Source: Acidobacteriota bacterium
Lineage (GTDB): Bacteria > Acidobacteriota > Blastocatellia > Pyrinomonadales > Pyrinomonadaceae
Length of the DNA stretch: 64,000 bases
Direction of reading: 5' to 3'
Assembly: GCA_003223025.1 (NCBI GenBank)
Contig: QHXR01000003.1
Span: 13,697-77,696, forward strand
Shown here: piece after piece, positions 45,919 to 55,603 of the stretch
Position numbering within the stretch: position 1 is the first letter of the stretch
Layout: each line of letters opens with the position of its first letter
Notes under the pieces: model-generated
What the model was told of the DNA's origin: nothing
Seen by the model: only the letters and a program-made list of their open reading frames with translations
Database searches by the model: none
Made by a program: the position numbers and the translations under genes

Positions 45919-46082
45919 TCTCCCCGCCTGAGCCGTACGGCCGAAAGTCGCTTCCCTCTGCGATGCAAGAAACTTCAATTTTCTTGAAACACCATTCATT
46001 GAGCATCGTATTTGTATTCACGCACTTGCAAGCCACTTTGCATTCGTTAGAATTTGAGAAAGTAATCTTTTGGAGAGCATAA

Positions 46083-47576
46083 ATGTTAAGAAGGAATCTT
46101 GTCTTAGCCTTATTCATCATTGCTGCCGGGCTCGTCGGCGGTTGCAGAACCGGCCTGTTTGGCGCAAGCGAACTGCCCGCGTCGAGCGAACCCGCGGCAC
46201 CGCCGGCACCTCTCGTGGTTGATGGCGTCCGCACTTCTTACGCCGACGTCGTTGAAAGAACTTCGCCTGCCGTCGTACGCATCGAAGCCGAGTCCCGATC
46301 GCGTCGGTCCTCAGAGACCAGTCAACCGCAAGCAAGTCCTTTTGGCGATGACGATTTTTTCAGGCAGTTTCCGATGCCGCAGCAAAGAGCTCAGCCGCGT
46401 ATCGAGCGAGGACTCGGATCAGGTGTAATCGTTAGCGCCGATGGCACAATTCTGACCAACGCTCACGTCATCGATGGTGCCGAGAAGATCACCGTCTACC
46501 TGAGCGACAACAAAACATTCACGGCAAAGCTCGTCGGAGCCGACAAGCCTAGCGATCTTGCGGTACTGAAGATCGAGGCGCAGAACATGCCGTTCCTGAA
46601 CCTCGGAAATTCAGATACGGTCCGCATCGGTGACATCGTTCTTGCGATCGGTAATCCGCTCGGAATCGGACAGACAGTAACGGCCGGCATCATTTCGGCA
46701 AAGGGTCGCCGGACCGGACTGAGCGATGGAAGCTTTGAAGATTTTCTTCAGACCGATGCCCCGATCAATCGCGGCAATTCCGGTGGAGCTCTCGTCAATC
46801 TCAACGGTGAGTTGATCGGGATCAATTCGCAGATCCTATCCGGCGGACCGTCAGGCGGAAATATCGGGATCGGATTTTCTATCCCTTCGAACATGGCAAA
46901 GTCGGTGATGGAGCAACTACTCAAAGACGGAAAGGTCCGTCGCGGACTGCTCGGCATCGGAATTCAAAATCTCAACGAAGATACGGCGCAAGCTCTTGCA
47001 TTAAAGGACACGAGCGGAGTTCTCGTGAGTGATGTTCGCAAAGGAAGCGCGGCCGACAAGGCTGGCTTCAAGAGGACTGATGTCATCGTCGCGATCAACG
47101 GAGAGAAGATCGAGGATAGCAACGTCCTTCGAAATAAGGTCGCCGGAACGCTTCCGGGAACGGAGATCCACGTCACCGTACTTCGTGACGGCAGCCCGCA
47201 CGAATTGACCGCGACGCTGGATGAGTTTGAGATGCCTGGCAACAAGACCGATGAGGATGATGGCAACGACGGAGGTCGGGAGAAACTTTCCAATACCGGC
47301 AAGCTCGGTCTGACACTCCAACCCGTCACGCCTCAGATAGCAAAGCAGTTCGGTCTCGAAGGTGAACCCGAAGGAATGGTTGTTACCGGTATCGATGCTG
47401 ACGGAGCCGCGGCCGAAGCGGGTATCGCACGAGGCGACATCCTTCTGGAGATCAATCGCCAACCGGTGAGCAACTCGGATGCTGTGCAGTCGGCCCTCGA
47501 AAGCGCGAACGGAAAACCTGTTCTACTTTTGATCTCGCGTCGCGGACAGACGATCTATCTAACGGTTAAGCCGTGA
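46083..47576 (+). CDS. degP: HtrA/DegP-type serine protease, lipoprotein
   Basis: A 497-residue envelope protease. Lipobox LVGGC (Cys21), chymotrypsin-like domain with His128 (LTNAHVIDGA), Asp158 (KPSDLAVLK) and Ser233 (NRGNSGGAL), then two PDZ domains (GLLGIGIQNLNEDTAQALA and LGLTLQPVTPQIAKQFGL). Protein quality control outside the cytosol. The lipobox suggests membrane anchoring. ATG 46083 follows GGAGAG. Confidence 0.95.
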   Translation: MLRRNLVLALFIIAAGLVGGCRTGLFGASELPASSEPAAPPAPLVVDGVRTSYADVVERTSPAVVRIEAESRSRRSSETSQPQASPFGDDDFFRQFPMPQQRAQPRIERGLGSGVIVSADGTILTNAHVIDGAEKITVYLSDNKTFTAKLVGADKPSDLAVLKIEAQNMPFLNLGNSDTVRIGDIVLAIGNPLGIGQTVTAGIISAKGRRTGLSDGSFEDFLQTDAPINRGNSGGALVNLNGELIGINSQILSGGPSGGNIGIGFSIPSNMAKSVMEQLLKDGKVRRGLLGIGIQNLNEDTAQALALKDTSGVLVSDVRKGSAADKAGFKRTDVIVAINGEKIEDSNVLRNKVAGTLPGTEIHVTVLRDGSPHELTATLDEFEMPGNKTDEDDGNDGGREKLSNTGKLGLTLQPVTPQIAKQFGLEGEPEGMVVTGIDADGAAAEAGIARGDILLEINRQPVSNSDAVQSALESANGKPVLLLISRRGQTIYLTVKP

Positions 47577-47598
47577 CGTAAAACTGGGCTTGGTAAAA

Positions 47599-47653
47599 GG
47601 TGAAAAGTTGAAAGGAGAAGATGCGTCTTCTCCTTTCAATATTTTCACCTTTT
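47599..47653 (+). terminator. Strong intrinsic terminator of the protease gene
   Basis: TTGAAAGGAGAAGA / TCTTCTCCTTTCAA 14-bp stem with TGCG loop (47608-47639), extended by GGTGAAAA / TTTTCACC, then TTTTG. Confidence 0.9.
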
Positions 47654-47831
47654 GTTTTTTGAAACGGGTTAAGAAAGTTATTCGTCAATCCTTCGAACTT
47701 TTGAATAACTGGTTATGTCCGAGGGCACTTTTAAAGTCAGCCATCTATGCCGCGTCGAGGGGAACGTCGAGGCTCTTCACACAAACTTTACCGGTTACGA
47801 TGGCTCTCTTAATCGGCGCTCGGCATTAATC

Positions 47832-50800
47832 TCACTTACGTTCAACACCGGAGCTGTCGGCGACAAAATCGAGGCCGGTAATTTCATCCAACACCGAGAT
47901 CAGAATCCCGGGTTGGTTGAAAGTAAACCTCTTATGTTTGACGCTCAAGAAATACGTCGCTCCCGCCGGGACGTCGTCGAAATAAAAATAGCCAAAACTG
48001 GTCGATCGAGAAATTCTCGTTGAGCCGTCCTGACCTACTAGAGTTAAAATTGCGTTACTTATTCCAACGCCACCGGACGTTCTCACTCGTCCGCTGAGTG
48101 AGACCGTTGCTGCAGTCGGAACTGCGCCGATGCCGCTTATCGAAAAGTGATAGGGATTCTCATTTAGGTCATTGTTGACGATGTTGACGACCGCCGTGCG
48201 CAAACCGAGCAAGTTCGGATCAAACGTAACTTCGAATGTCGTCGTTCCGCCCGGAGCCACGGGCGACGTGGGAGGCGCGGTAACAGAAAAATCCAACGGA
48301 TTTGCGCCGGTGATGATCGGGTTTGAGACCACGAGATCCGACGTGCCGGAATTGTGTATTGTGAACGTGTGAACAACTGTTCCACCGGTAATGTCCGTGG
48401 GCCCAAAATCGGTATCGTCGAGAGCCGATGGAGTCGTATCAAGATCGGGAATAGAAACCGCCAGACCGGTGACGTCTATTTCTTGCGGAGCAGCACCCAG
48501 GTTTCCTTCAAACGCACCCTTATCGCAAAGACCGTCGGCCGGTCGTGCAACGCCTCGCTGGTCGATGTTAAAAGGTGCGACGCCGCAGCCGTTCGTGCCG
48601 TTTGGTATCTGATCTAGTGCTTCGCTGTTTGCGAACAATCCACGTGTTAGGGTCGGACCGCCGTTGTTCGCCAACGGTCCAAGTCCGTTCTCGCTTCCGA
48701 TGACGTCACCCGCTGTCGGTGTAAACACTCCGCCGGTCGTTGATTCAACGTGATTGTAGCCGAGAGACGTTATCGCTCCGGAGATCTGGGGTGCTTCGCC
48801 GCCATCATCGGAGTTGTCAACGATTATGCTGTTCTTGAGATTGACCGTTGCGGCTTCATTCCTGATCCCGCCGCCGTCTCCGGTTGTACTGTTGTTCGCA
48901 TCAGCGATATTGTTCGCGATCGTTACAAACGTGATATTGACCGTTCCGGCATTTGCCAAGATCCCGCCGGCATCGCCGAGCGAATCATTACCGGTGATGG
49001 TTGTGTTCGAGATATTTTTCGTCGACAGCCCAAAGAATGCGACGGTTCCGCCCTGGGTCCCTGAAGTGAAGTTGTCATAGATCGCGCTTTCGGAGATCGA
49101 GCAGTTTTGACCCGGAAGAGGACCGTTGCAGTTTATGGCACCGCCCGTGTTCGACGCGGAGTTTTCCGCGAATGTGCTCTTCGTGATCGTGATCGCGGTC
49201 GCTCCCTGCAGTATCGCACCTCCGTCATCTGCCGAATTTTCCGTGAAAGTGCTCGAATCAACACTCACCGTATTTCCGCTGAGGGCTCCGCCGTTGCCAG
49301 TGTCGCCGGGATTCGAACTGCAGCTTCCGCATCCGATCGTTGCGGCTGCATCGCCGGGCTCGCCAGCGTGATTGTCGGTGAAGGTGCTGGAGCTCACCGT
49401 CAGGCTGCCGGTCGAGTACACTCCGCCACCGGTGCCCCCCTCGCCGCCGATGTTATTGCAAGCTCCGACCGGACAACTTATATTACCGGCCGTGCCGCCT
49501 TTGCCGGCTCGGTTGCCCGACAGCACCATGTTGGTAAGCGTCAGCGTTCCGTTATTGAGGATACCGCCGCCGGCTCCTCCAACACCGCCGTTTGACGCCG
49601 GCAAACATGGGAGCGACGTGCAGTCGGCTCCGGTGGTTCCGTCGGGTGCCTGTCCGTTTTGGATCGTGAGATCACTCATAAACACCGTAACGCCGCTGTT
49701 GATGCTGAATACTCGATCCGTTGCCACGCTGTTCCGAAAAGCTCCTGCCTGGATGATCGTGGTTCCCGAACCGGAACCGGTAAATGTCAGATCCTTATCA
49801 ACGATCAGTCCAGACTCTGTATACGTTCCCGCTGAGAGGCTGACCGTATCGCCCGGAGCCGCAAGTAAAATGACGTGGGCTATCGTCCCGCAAGGATTGC
49901 TGCTCGATAAGCAGTCGTTAGCCACGTCGGTACCGCCCGGCGCAATGTATCGCGGCTGCCCTCCGGTGACGGATCCGAGGCGCAAAAGTCCGATGTCGTG
50001 AACTGACGATATGTCCGAATCTCCGACAACGACGATCCTGCCGTCCAACTGTATTGCGGCGCCATAGGCAGTGTCGCTAGAGTTTTGAAAGTCGATTATG
50101 ACTTTGCCGTCCAGATCAAAGGTCAGATCGAGCGAGCCGTCGGTATTCAGACGTACGACACCGAAATCGAGATCCGACCCGTTGTCTGTTTCTCCGGCAA
50201 TTACGATCTTTCCGTCCGGCTGAAGCGCCACGGATCGGCCAATATCGTTGGGACTTGCAACAGTTGCTATGACTCTTCCGTCCGTATCAAAACTATTGTC
50301 AAGCGAACCGTCCGTGTTGTAGCGCACGGCGGCGAAGTCCGAATCGGGCCCCGAGTCACGCGCGAATCCGGCCGCGACGATCTTGCCATCAAGTTGGATA
50401 GCGACCGAATTAGCTATATCGTCACCAACCTTAATACTGCTCGCGACCCGGCCGTCGATATCAAACGACAGATCCAGCAAACCGGTCGAGGTCAGGCGGG
50501 CCACACCGAAATCCTTTTCATTCCCTGTTTCGGTGTATCCCGCAACTACGATCTTGCCATCGCTCTGGATCGCGACCGCATTCGCAGCATCATCACCGCT
50601 CTGTACCGGGAACGTGGATATACCGATCACGTTAAAGGTCGGATCGAGCGCTCCGGCGTCAGTGAGGCGAATGACGGTGAAATCGTCGTCCGATCCATTG
50701 TTGCTGAACCCGCCTACAATGATGTTTCCGTCCGGCTGGACCGCTACTGATGTAGCAATGTCATCGAACGTGGGAGAGATATTGAAGGTTGCCTTTCCGT

Positions 50801-51275
50801 CCGCATCAAATGTCGTATCGGGCGATCCGTCGGCGTTGTAACGGACGACGGCAAAGTCGTCGGTTCCGAAGGTGGTGGCAAATCCTGCCGCTACGATCTT
50901 TCCGTCCGGCTGGATAGCAACTCCGTTGGCCAGATCGTCGCCGTTCGAAACAGGCGTTATAACTCTGCCGTCACCGTCGAACGACGCATCGAGTGTACCG
51001 TTCGTGTTGTAACGCAGAACGGCAAAATCAATGTTCGTTCCGTTATAAGCACTTCCGGCTACAACGATCTTGCCGTCGCCCTGGATAGCGACGGCGCGGA
51101 TGTTGTCGAAATCACCCTGAATGTCGGTTCTGACCTTGCCGCCGACGCCAAACGTCGGATCGAGATTTCCGTCGTTGAGTACCGCGCCTTTTCGCCGCGT
51201 ATCGCGTGCAATATCGGAGCCGATGATCGGGAACACAAGAATCGACAAAAGGATACCGAGAGCTGTCGCCTTCAT
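47832..51275 (-). CDS. Large secreted protein: delta-60 repeats, beta-helix, choice-of-anchor and carboxypeptidase-regulatory-like domains
   Basis: A 1147-residue exported protein with a signal peptide (MKATALGILLSILVFPIIG). Residues 35-440 hold about seven delta-60 repeats, each with NTDGSLDxTFDxDGKV and VAIQxDGKIVVAG; they may form a beta-propeller. Residues about 450-860 form a right-handed beta-helix rich in Gly and Asn (GGGILNNGTLTLTN). A choice-of-anchor D-like beta domain (HTFTIHNSGTSDLVVSNP) and a C-terminal carboxypeptidase-regulatory-like fold (SGRVRTSGGVGISNAILTL) follow. Likely surface or matrix protein. Repeats in the DNA reflect the protein repeats. Confidence 0.85.
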   Translation of the reverse strand: MKATALGILLSILVFPIIGSDIARDTRRKGAVLNDGNLDPTFGVGGKVRTDIQGDFDNIRAVAIQGDGKIVVAGSAYNGTNIDFAVLRYNTNGTLDASFDGDGRVITPVSNGDDLANGVAIQPDGKIVAAGFATTFGTDDFAVVRYNADGSPDTTFDADGKATFNISPTFDDIATSVAVQPDGNIIVGGFSNNGSDDDFTVIRLTDAGALDPTFNVIGISTFPVQSGDDAANAVAIQSDGKIVVAGYTETGNEKDFGVARLTSTGLLDLSFDIDGRVASSIKVGDDIANSVAIQLDGKIVAAGFARDSGPDSDFAAVRYNTDGSLDNSFDTDGRVIATVASPNDIGRSVALQPDGKIVIAGETDNGSDLDFGVVRLNTDGSLDLTFDLDGKVIIDFQNSSDTAYGAAIQLDGRIVVVGDSDISSVHDIGLLRLGSVTGGQPRYIAPGGTDVANDCLSSSNPCGTIAHVILLAAPGDTVSLSAGTYTESGLIVDKDLTFTGSGSGTTIIQAGAFRNSVATDRVFSINSGVTVFMSDLTIQNGQAPDGTTGADCTSLPCLPASNGGVGGAGGGILNNGTLTLTNMVLSGNRAGKGGTAGNISCPVGACNNIGGEGGTGGGVYSTGSLTVSSSTFTDNHAGEPGDAAATIGCGSCSSNPGDTGNGGALSGNTVSVDSSTFTENSADDGGAILQGATAITITKSTFAENSASNTGGAINCNGPLPGQNCSISESAIYDNFTSGTQGGTVAFFGLSTKNISNTTITGNDSLGDAGGILANAGTVNITFVTIANNIADANNSTTGDGGGIRNEAATVNLKNSIIVDNSDDGGEAPQISGAITSLGYNHVESTTGGVFTPTAGDVIGSENGLGPLANNGGPTLTRGLFANSEALDQIPNGTNGCGVAPFNIDQRGVARPADGLCDKGAFEGNLGAAPQEIDVTGLAVSIPDLDTTPSALDDTDFGPTDITGGTVVHTFTIHNSGTSDLVVSNPIITGANPLDFSVTAPPTSPVAPGGTTTFEVTFDPNLLGLRTAVVNIVNNDLNENPYHFSISGIGAVPTAATVSLSGRVRTSGGVGISNAILTLVGQDGSTRISRSTSFGYFYFDDVPAGATYFLSVKHKRFTFNQPGILISVLDEITGLDFVADSSGVERK

Positions 51276-51493
51276 ACGTCTTTTTGATAATGGTCGAAAA
51301 ATTACGCGGTGGGGGACATGCGTATTGTGGTCGGTGGTCGAGGTTCAGACGACCGACACTCCGCAATAAAATACAGATTCAGTTATCTCGCAGGTTGTGC
51401 GATGAGAATACTGGCAGAAATAACAGTGAGAGCCACGGTCATGGCTGTTGCTTTATAACGGAGATTCACGGGACGCCCGCCCGGATACCGGGC

Positions 51494-51554
51494 GACAAAA
51501 AAAGAAATCCGAGATGATAAGCCGAGATGTTTTTACATCCCCTTACCATCTCGG
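51494..51554 (-). terminator. Terminator downstream of tRNA-Pro
   Basis: Minus-strand CCGAGATG ... CATCTCGG (51547-51554 with 51509-51516) followed by ATTTCTTTTTTTG. A nearby second CCGAGATG at 51522 gives an alternative fold. Confidence 0.7.
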
Positions 51555-51574
51555 ACTCTGTGACCGTCTAAATG

Positions 51575-51651
51575 TGGTCGGGACGACAAGATTTGAACTT
51601 GCGACCTCTCGCACCCCAAGCGAACGCGCTACCAGACTGCGCTACGTCCCG
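51575..51651 (-). tRNA. tRNA-Pro (anticodon GGG)
   Basis: Read on the minus strand: acceptor CGGGACG pairs with CGTCCCG; D arm GCGC / GCGC; anticodon stem TTCGC / GCGAG with loop TTGGGGT, anticodon GGG; T arm GCAAG-TTCAAAT-CTTGT. The ACCA end is encoded (51575-51578). 77 nt. Cloverleaf is complete. Located between the delta-60 protein and the MerR gene on the same strand. Confidence 0.97.
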
Positions 51652-51700
51652 AAATATCGATTTTCAGATTAGGTTTACGGGTAGGCTTTGTCAAACACGA

Positions 51701-52210
51701 CTATTTTCTGAGACGTTCCTCGGATTCGCGTTTATGTGTCGTCTTTAACATTTGACGTAGCTCGAGAAGTTGATCGGCCAGAGATTTCAACGCCTCACGT
51801 CGTTCCGGTGTCATGCTTTGCGGCATCCGTGCGATGACCGGCTCAGAGTCGTCGATCACAAGGTCGTCATCGAACAATCCCTGAACGAGATTATTCGAAC
51901 CATCGTTCTCGACCTGCGGCTCGGGATGTACGACTTTGAGCTTTGTCGTCTCACGCATTTCGCCTTGAAGCTTCTTCTTGGCCCCGGCGATGGTGAACAT
52001 TTCTTCGTACAGGAGCTGCTTGATCCGCAGCGCGATCTCGACATCACGTCGCCGATAGCTTCGTTGGCCCGAACGGTTTTTCTGCGGGGACAACATCGGG
52101 AATTCCGTTTCCCAATATCTCAGCACGTGCGCCTGCACCCCGACCAGCTCACAAACTTCGCCGATCTTAAAATAAATCTTCTCAGGTATCACTACAGCCA
52201 ATTGTCCCAT
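51701..52210 (-). CDS. MerR-family transcriptional regulator
   Basis: A 169-residue regulator with a winged helix at residues 12-80: [43 protein letters not shown]. The C-terminal part is acidic ([14 protein letters not shown]) then helical. Such short MerR proteins lack metal sites; the effector is unknown. ATG 52210 is preferred to the TTG one codon earlier. It is divergent from thiL (87 bp between starts). Confidence 0.9.
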   Translation of the reverse strand: MGQLAVVIPEKIYFKIGEVCELVGVQAHVLRYWETEFPMLSPQKNRSGQRSYRRRDVEIALRIKQLLYEEMFTIAGAKKKLQGEMRETTKLKVVHPEPQVENDGSNNLVQGLFDDDLVIDDSEPVIARMPQSMTPERREALKSLADQLLELRQMLKTTHKRESEERLRK

Positions 52211-52296
52211 CAATTCGTGAATTCTGTGTTAAAGTTTTCGGTAAAGACGATCGCCGTTATTGTATGAATTTACTAAATTTGTGTCAATAAGTTTGT

Positions 52297-53247
52297 ATGC
52301 GGAGCGAGTTTGAGTTCATCCGAAACATTAAGGACAAATACGGGCTCAAACGGGTCGGGGACGACTGCGCCGTCCTGCCGAAAAATGCCCGAACCGACCT
52401 TGTGATCACGGCTGATCTGCTCGTTGAGGACGTCGATTTCCGTATGGAATGGACCCGGCCGGAACTCCTCGGCCATAAGGCCCTCGCCGTTTCCCTCTCG
52501 GACATTGCGGCGATGGGCGGCACGCCAAAGTGGGCGATGCTCTCGATCGGAATTCCAAAGCGACTATGGAGAGGAAAGTTTGTCGACAAGTTTTATCACG
52601 GTTGGTTCGCTTTGGCAGAACGGTTCCGGATCGAACTTGTCGGAGGCGACGTCTCGAGCTCACCGGATAAGGTCGTGATCGACTCGATCGTCGCCGGCGA
52701 AGTCGCTCGGGGAAGCGCGATCATGCGAAGCGGAGCTCAACGCGGCGATTCGATATTCGTCACCGGTTCCCTCGGCGGTGCCGCAGCCGGACTCAAGTTG
52801 CTTGAATCAGGGACAAGATATTCAAAGTTGCGTCGGAGAAAAAACGATCTGCTCCTGCGTCAGCTCTCGCCAACACCGCGCGTCAAAATCGGAAAATATC
52901 TGGCCGCGAAAAAACTCGCGACGTCGATGATCGACATCAGCGATGGACTCGGCGCGGATCTGCATCATCTCTGCGACGCGAGCGGAGTCGGTGCGCGAAT
53001 CGAACTCGATCTTATTCCGATCGACGAAAATATTTCCGACTTCTCTGTCGATGAAATTATGAAGTTCGCTCTCGCCTCGGGTGAAGATTTTGAACTGCTC
53101 TTCACATCAAATTCAAAAAACTTTTCACGCACCGATTCGACTCCGATAACACGCATCGGAGAGATCACTTCAAACAGCGGGATCGTTGAACTTGCCTCAC
53201 GCGAGAAAACAATTCGTCTGCCTCGATCCGGCTATCGTCACTTCTAA
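52297..53247 (+). CDS. thiL: Thiamine-monophosphate kinase
   Basis: A 316-residue enzyme: phosphorylates thiamine monophosphate to thiamine diphosphate. Motifs: FIRNIKDKYG, VGDDCAVL, ITADLLVEDVDF, LAVSLSDIAAMGG, LVGGDVS and MIDISDGLGADLHHL. The whole AIR-synthase-like fold is present. ATG 52297. No TPP riboswitch was found upstream. Other thi genes are not in the window. Confidence 0.95.
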   Translation: MRSEFEFIRNIKDKYGLKRVGDDCAVLPKNARTDLVITADLLVEDVDFRMEWTRPELLGHKALAVSLSDIAAMGGTPKWAMLSIGIPKRLWRGKFVDKFYHGWFALAERFRIELVGGDVSSSPDKVVIDSIVAGEVARGSAIMRSGAQRGDSIFVTGSLGGAAAGLKLLESGTRYSKLRRRKNDLLLRQLSPTPRVKIGKYLAAKKLATSMIDISDGLGADLHHLCDASGVGARIELDLIPIDENISDFSVDEIMKFALASGEDFELLFTSNSKNFSRTDSTPITRIGEITSNSGIVELASREKTIRLPRSGYRHF

Positions 53248-53329
53248 TTTTTTCATCGATAAGAAAATTAATTTCTGAAAATTGCTTGACGATCGTCGCC
53301 GAGCTAAAGCAGGTCATCTGTGCGAAGGG

Positions 53330-53750
53330 TTAGCGAGTTCAGAGTGCGCGATTCATCGCGTAGTTCAACTTCGCGATTCATCGCGTTCGTGTCGCCACCG
53401 GCGACGAACATTACAGCCTAGGGATGAGCGAGTGAAACGGGCAAGAACAATACAAAATCCGTCGCTGAAAGCGAGTATGCTTCGAATCATAGTTCTTGTC
53501 GCCAACGGCGACGCACATTAAAGCCTAGGGTGAATGAGCGAAGCGAATGAAACCCTAGGTCGGTCATTTTCATAGATCGCTCTCTGAAGGAGAGCAACAG
53601 TTGTTCGTCGCCTACAGCGACGTAAATGCATTGATACGTAACCTAGGGATTCGCTCGTTTCACTCGCTCATCCCTAGGCTTTAATGTTCGTCGCCGTTGG
53701 CGACAAGAAAATTCCGACAATGTTCGTCGCCTTCAGCGACAAGACAATCA
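53330..53750. repeat. Clustered REP-like cassettes
   Basis: About four copies of a cassette: a TCGCC-loop-GGCGA hairpin with TTCGTCGCC flanks (53388, 53499, 53607, 53692) followed by AACATTA-type linker and a CCTAGGG box. Two boxes are completed as palindromes: CCTAGGGT ... ACCCTAGG (53524-53559) and CCTAGGGA ... TCCCTAGG (53642-53678), with GAGCGA-rich loops. ORFs in the area are not protein-like. The 53752 end abuts the DinB stop. Confidence 0.8.
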
Positions 53751-53751
53751 G

Positions 53752-54270
53752 TTAAAATCCTCCACTATCTCCCGAAGGACCATAGATCGATGGGATCGGA
53801 AGATCGTTCATACGGAGATACACACTCAACTGTCCTCGGTGATGGACGAGATGATTCAACGATTGCATGATGCTCTCGTCCTTCGGCGAGTTGAACAATT
53901 CTTTCTCGCCGTGGCGGAGATAGAAAGTTCCCTTAAGATCTTCGTCGGTGACATTCGCCAATGCCTTCTTCGCTCCTTCGACGCTCTTCTCGAAATGGGC
54001 GACGAGCTCTTCCGCCGTCGAGCCTTTGAACTGCTCGTAATTAGCAAAATCGATCTCGCCTTTTTCGATCGTGTATTGGATCCAACGCGGGATGTCGGCA
54101 ACAAGCTGTGCGAGATAACCGAGTTGCATCGATTTTTCGTGCGGTTTCCAATCGGGCTTATCCATGGGAACTTCCGCGAGACATTCGCGCGTGGCGCGGA
54201 CCTCGTATTCGAGCTCCCGGCCAAACTGTTCGCCGAGAAACGATGATGACTTAAGTGACGTACTTTGCAT
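53752..54270 (-). CDS. DinB-family protein
   Basis: A 172-residue four-helix-bundle DinB/YfiT-like protein: DWKPHEKSMQLGYLAQLVADIPRW, and the conserved HHRGQLSVYLR near the C-terminus, whose histidines are usual metal ligands. Several DinB-family members are thiol-transferases or of unknown function. ATG 54270 follows AAGGAGG. Stop codon is next to the REP cassette cluster. Confidence 0.9.
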   Translation of the reverse strand: MQSTSLKSSSFLGEQFGRELEYEVRATRECLAEVPMDKPDWKPHEKSMQLGYLAQLVADIPRWIQYTIEKGEIDFANYEQFKGSTAEELVAHFEKSVEGAKKALANVTDEDLKGTFYLRHGEKELFNSPKDESIMQSLNHLVHHRGQLSVYLRMNDLPIPSIYGPSGDSGGF

Positions 54271-54299
54271 TTATTTCCTCCTTGTATATTAAAGAACTG

Positions 54300-54653
54300 T
54301 TAATCAGACTCTGACGGTCGTTTATAACGCGCCTGGTAAACCTGAAGCGGAGAACCGCTCGGTAATGTTATCGTGACGAGAATTCCCCAGCCCTGATCCC
54401 GAATCTCTCCGCACTCGACGCCGCGTCCCTTCATGTCTGCGGTGAACGCATTGATATCGTCACACAAGAAATAGAGTTCGTGATGCGGAACCTCGCCGTC
54501 GGTCGGATGTATCGAAGCTTCCGATTCCGGCAAGCGAATGATGACATAGCTGCCGTCCAAATCGATGGATGAAAGTTTCAAAACATCGCGAAAGAACGCG
54601 TGGTCCGCGTCGGGATTTTTACTGGCTAGAACGACGTGTGCGCCGTTGATCAT
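54300..54653 (-). CDS. VOC-family (glyoxalase-like) protein
   Basis: A 117-residue VOC-fold protein: GAHVVLASKNPDADHAFFRDVLKL at the N-terminus, ELYFLCDDINAFTADMKGRGVE and a C-terminal PSGSPLQVYQARYKRP. May bind a metal and act as dioxygenase, lyase or resistance protein; substrate unknown. ATG 54653 after GGAGG. Only 29 bp upstream of the DinB gene, so cotranscribed. Confidence 0.85.
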   Translation of the reverse strand: MINGAHVVLASKNPDADHAFFRDVLKLSSIDLDGSYVIIRLPESEASIHPTDGEVPHHELYFLCDDINAFTADMKGRGVECGEIRDQGWGILVTITLPSGSPLQVYQARYKRPSESD

Positions 54654-54964
54654 AAACGGGTACCTCCAGAGTAAAAGTAGACGGACTTTGGAAACAAGTA
54701 ATGTCGTATTTTAGCGTCTTAGACCGCGTGGAGTGAAGATTTTTCGGAAGCGTTTTGAGACGTGAGTTCGCACATCGTCATGATCGCGCTCAAACGGACC
54801 GATGATTTGGATCTCCGACCCGTCTATATTGTTTTGACGAAGTGTCGGATGTCCAACATATTGTGCTTGTCTTTAGGCACACAATTGAATTAAATTACTG
54901 GTAGAAAATACCTGCCCGAATGAGACTAGGTTTCTACCGCGAAAATAAAGGAGGATAGAACGTT
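54654..54964. other. Divergent intergenic region
   Basis: 311 bp. A promoter-like TTGACG - 17 nt - CATATT occurs at 54834-54862 on the plus strand and could drive the HNH gene. Nothing else was seen. Confidence 0.35.
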
Positions 54965-55525
54965 TTGCTGACAGGTCGTGTACTACTGTTGAACTTTTCT
55001 TACGAGCCGCTCGGAACGGTTGGCGTTGCGCGGGCGGTCTGTCTCTGGTTTCGCGGCGCGGTCTTTGTCGAGGAGAATGACGGTGATAACGTCCTTCACT
55101 CACCCTCGACGATTTTCCCCGTCCCGTCCGTGATTCGACTGCGGCACTATATTCATGTTCGCCGCAACCGCCGCGAGACAACCATGAAGCGTGCTCGCGT
55201 TTACATCCGTGACCGTTATCGCTGTCAGTACTGCGGCGATCATCGTCACGCGAAAGATCTTACACTCGATCACATTCTGCCCCGTGCCCAGGGCGGAGAA
55301 AGCACACCTGCGAATCTCGTCACGGCGTGTGTGAAATGTAACCAGCGAAAAGGCAATCGTACGCCCGAACAGGCGCGCATGCCGCTGCTCACATCGCAAA
55401 AGCTTCTGCGTCTCGGACTCGATCACGTACTGCTTTGCCATTACGCCGAGTCGCGTCCCGAATGGAAGAAATATCTGTTCATGGACGATCACACCGAAGT
55501 CGAGCAGGTGAAGGTAGCAGCCTGA
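54965..55525 (+). CDS. HNH endonuclease family protein
   Basis: A 186-residue protein with an HNH module at about residues 85-140: YRCQYCGD, LTLDHILPRAQGGEST and NLVTACVKCNQRKGNRTP, giving two CxxC zinc pairs and the DH/N catalytic pattern. The N-terminal 65 residues (LLLNFSYEPLGTVGVARA) are typical of the stand-alone bacterial HNH family often near housekeeping genes. TTG start at 54965 with AGGAGG about 11 bases upstream. Function in DNA or RNA processing is inferred. Confidence 0.9.
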   Translation: MLTGRVLLLNFSYEPLGTVGVARAVCLWFRGAVFVEENDGDNVLHSPSTIFPVPSVIRLRHYIHVRRNRRETTMKRARVYIRDRYRCQYCGDHRHAKDLTLDHILPRAQGGESTPANLVTACVKCNQRKGNRTPEQARMPLLTSQKLLRLGLDHVLLCHYAESRPEWKKYLFMDDHTEVEQVKVAA

Positions 55526-55526
55526 C

Positions 55527-55561
55527 GATTTTGGATTTTGGATTTTGGATTTTGGATTGCG
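55527..55561. repeat. Heptanucleotide array, GATTTTG x4
   Basis: Four exact GATTTTG units (55527-55554) and GATTGCG. Begins one base after the TGA of the HNH gene. Confidence 0.9.
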
Positions 55562-55586
55562 GCTGACATCTCGTCAGCCGTTTTTC
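55559..55586 (+). terminator. Intrinsic terminator of the HNH gene
   Basis: CGGCTGAC - ATCTC - GTCAGCCG then TTTTTC. Confidence 0.85.
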
Positions 55587-55603
55587 ATTTTCATGCGCGT
55601 GTG

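Noticed and set aside
48172-50841. Several plus-strand frames under the delta-60 gene
   Set aside because: Shadows of the 1147-residue repeat protein on the opposite strand.
52214-52296. TPP riboswitch before thiL
   Set aside because: Region is only 83 bp and lacks the CTGAGA and ACCTGATCTGG-type blocks.
54873-55181. Minus-strand frame overlapping the HNH gene
   Set aside because: Antisense shadow of a strongly supported gene, Arg/Ser-rich, no family similarity.
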